NCBI GenBank assembly: GCA_900552605.1
Contig: USAR01000101.1
Location: 1 to 5,791, forward strand
Length of the DNA: 5,791 nt
DNA from: an uncultured Oscillospiraceae bacterium
GTDB taxonomy: Bacteria; Bacillota; Clostridia; Oscillospirales; Acutalibacteraceae
Reading direction: 5' to 3'
Positions 5,745 to 5,791 of this stretch are shown piece by piece; within the stretch, counting starts at the first letter, position 1, and the number at the start of each line of letters is the position of its first letter. The notes under the pieces were generated by a model. That model was not told the DNA's origin. It saw nothing but the letters and a program-made list of their open reading frames with translations, and did not search any database. Both the position numbers and the translations under genes were made by a program.

Positions 5745-5791
5745 CTACTGATTAACTATCTCATAGATATAATCCGGCTCAGAAGCAATAA
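5745..5791 (-). CDS. Possible C-terminal end of a convergent gene (partial)
   Basis: Read on the minus strand from the window edge, one frame gives 14 codons ending in a TAG: I-A-S-E-P-D-Y-I-Y-E-I-V-N-Q-stop. The stretch is too short for any family call. It is compatible with a convergent gene that shares the terminator at 5663-5704, whose A-rich left flank suits minus-strand termination. Another minus-strand frame is open for a similar length, so this call is weak. Confidence 0.25.
   Translation of the reverse strand, partial: IASEPDYIYEIVNQ

Noticed and set aside
5733..5779. Inverted repeat AGCCGGA / TCCGGCT
   Set aside because: The arms are only 7 bp and 33 nt apart, partly within a possible coding end, so it is most likely chance.
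1..5791. CRISPR array, insertion sequence, tRNA or rRNA
   Set aside because: I saw no spaced direct repeats, transposase-like frame, terminal inverted repeats or cloverleaf structure in the window.

Overview
The window looks like a piece of a low-to-medium GC Gram-positive chromosome, most likely a gut-type member of the Clostridia (Oscillospiraceae/Ruminococcaceae-like). This is inferred from the AT-leaning composition, the strong GGAGG-type ribosome binding sites, the mix of ATG, GTG and TTG starts, the consensus sigma-A promoter, the CarD-family regulator and the teichoic-acid-type genes. Species cannot be set from the sequence alone. All complete genes are on the plus strand.

Region 1 (about 1-4642) is the distal part of a surface-polysaccharide or teichoic-acid-like cluster. 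A short leader holds one hairpin. It is followed by a TarI-type ribitol-5-phosphate cytidylyltransferase and, 2 nt later, a TarJ-type zinc-dependent ribulose-5-phosphate reductase. Next come a GT2 glycosyltransferase with a beta-rich C-terminal extension and an uncharacterised ATP-grasp protein fused to a HAD-like phosphatase domain. TarJ and TarI together convert ribulose-5-phosphate to ribitol-5-phosphate and then to CDP-ribitol, the activated donor for poly-ribitol-phosphate or ribitol-containing capsule. The glycosyltransferase probably decorates or extends that polymer. The ATP-grasp/HAD protein may add or process a carboxylate-linked substituent, or make a precursor, but its substrate is unknown. 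No CDP-ribitol-using polymerase (TarK/TarL or LicD type) lies in the window, so the consumer of CDP-ribitol must be elsewhere. A hairpin separates the GT2 and ATP-grasp genes, and a longer hairpin closes the cluster.

Region 2 (about 4780-5704) is an independent transcription unit. A near-consensus extended -10 promoter drives a CarD-family RNA polymerase-binding protein and a 67-residue protein of unknown function. A strong intrinsic terminator ends it.

Region 3 (5705-5791) is a short tail. It may contain the last codons of a convergent minus-strand gene, but the evidence is weak.

The most unusual content is the ATP-grasp/HAD fusion, the C-terminal extension of the GT2 enzyme, the tryptophan-free CarD protein and its small downstream partner.
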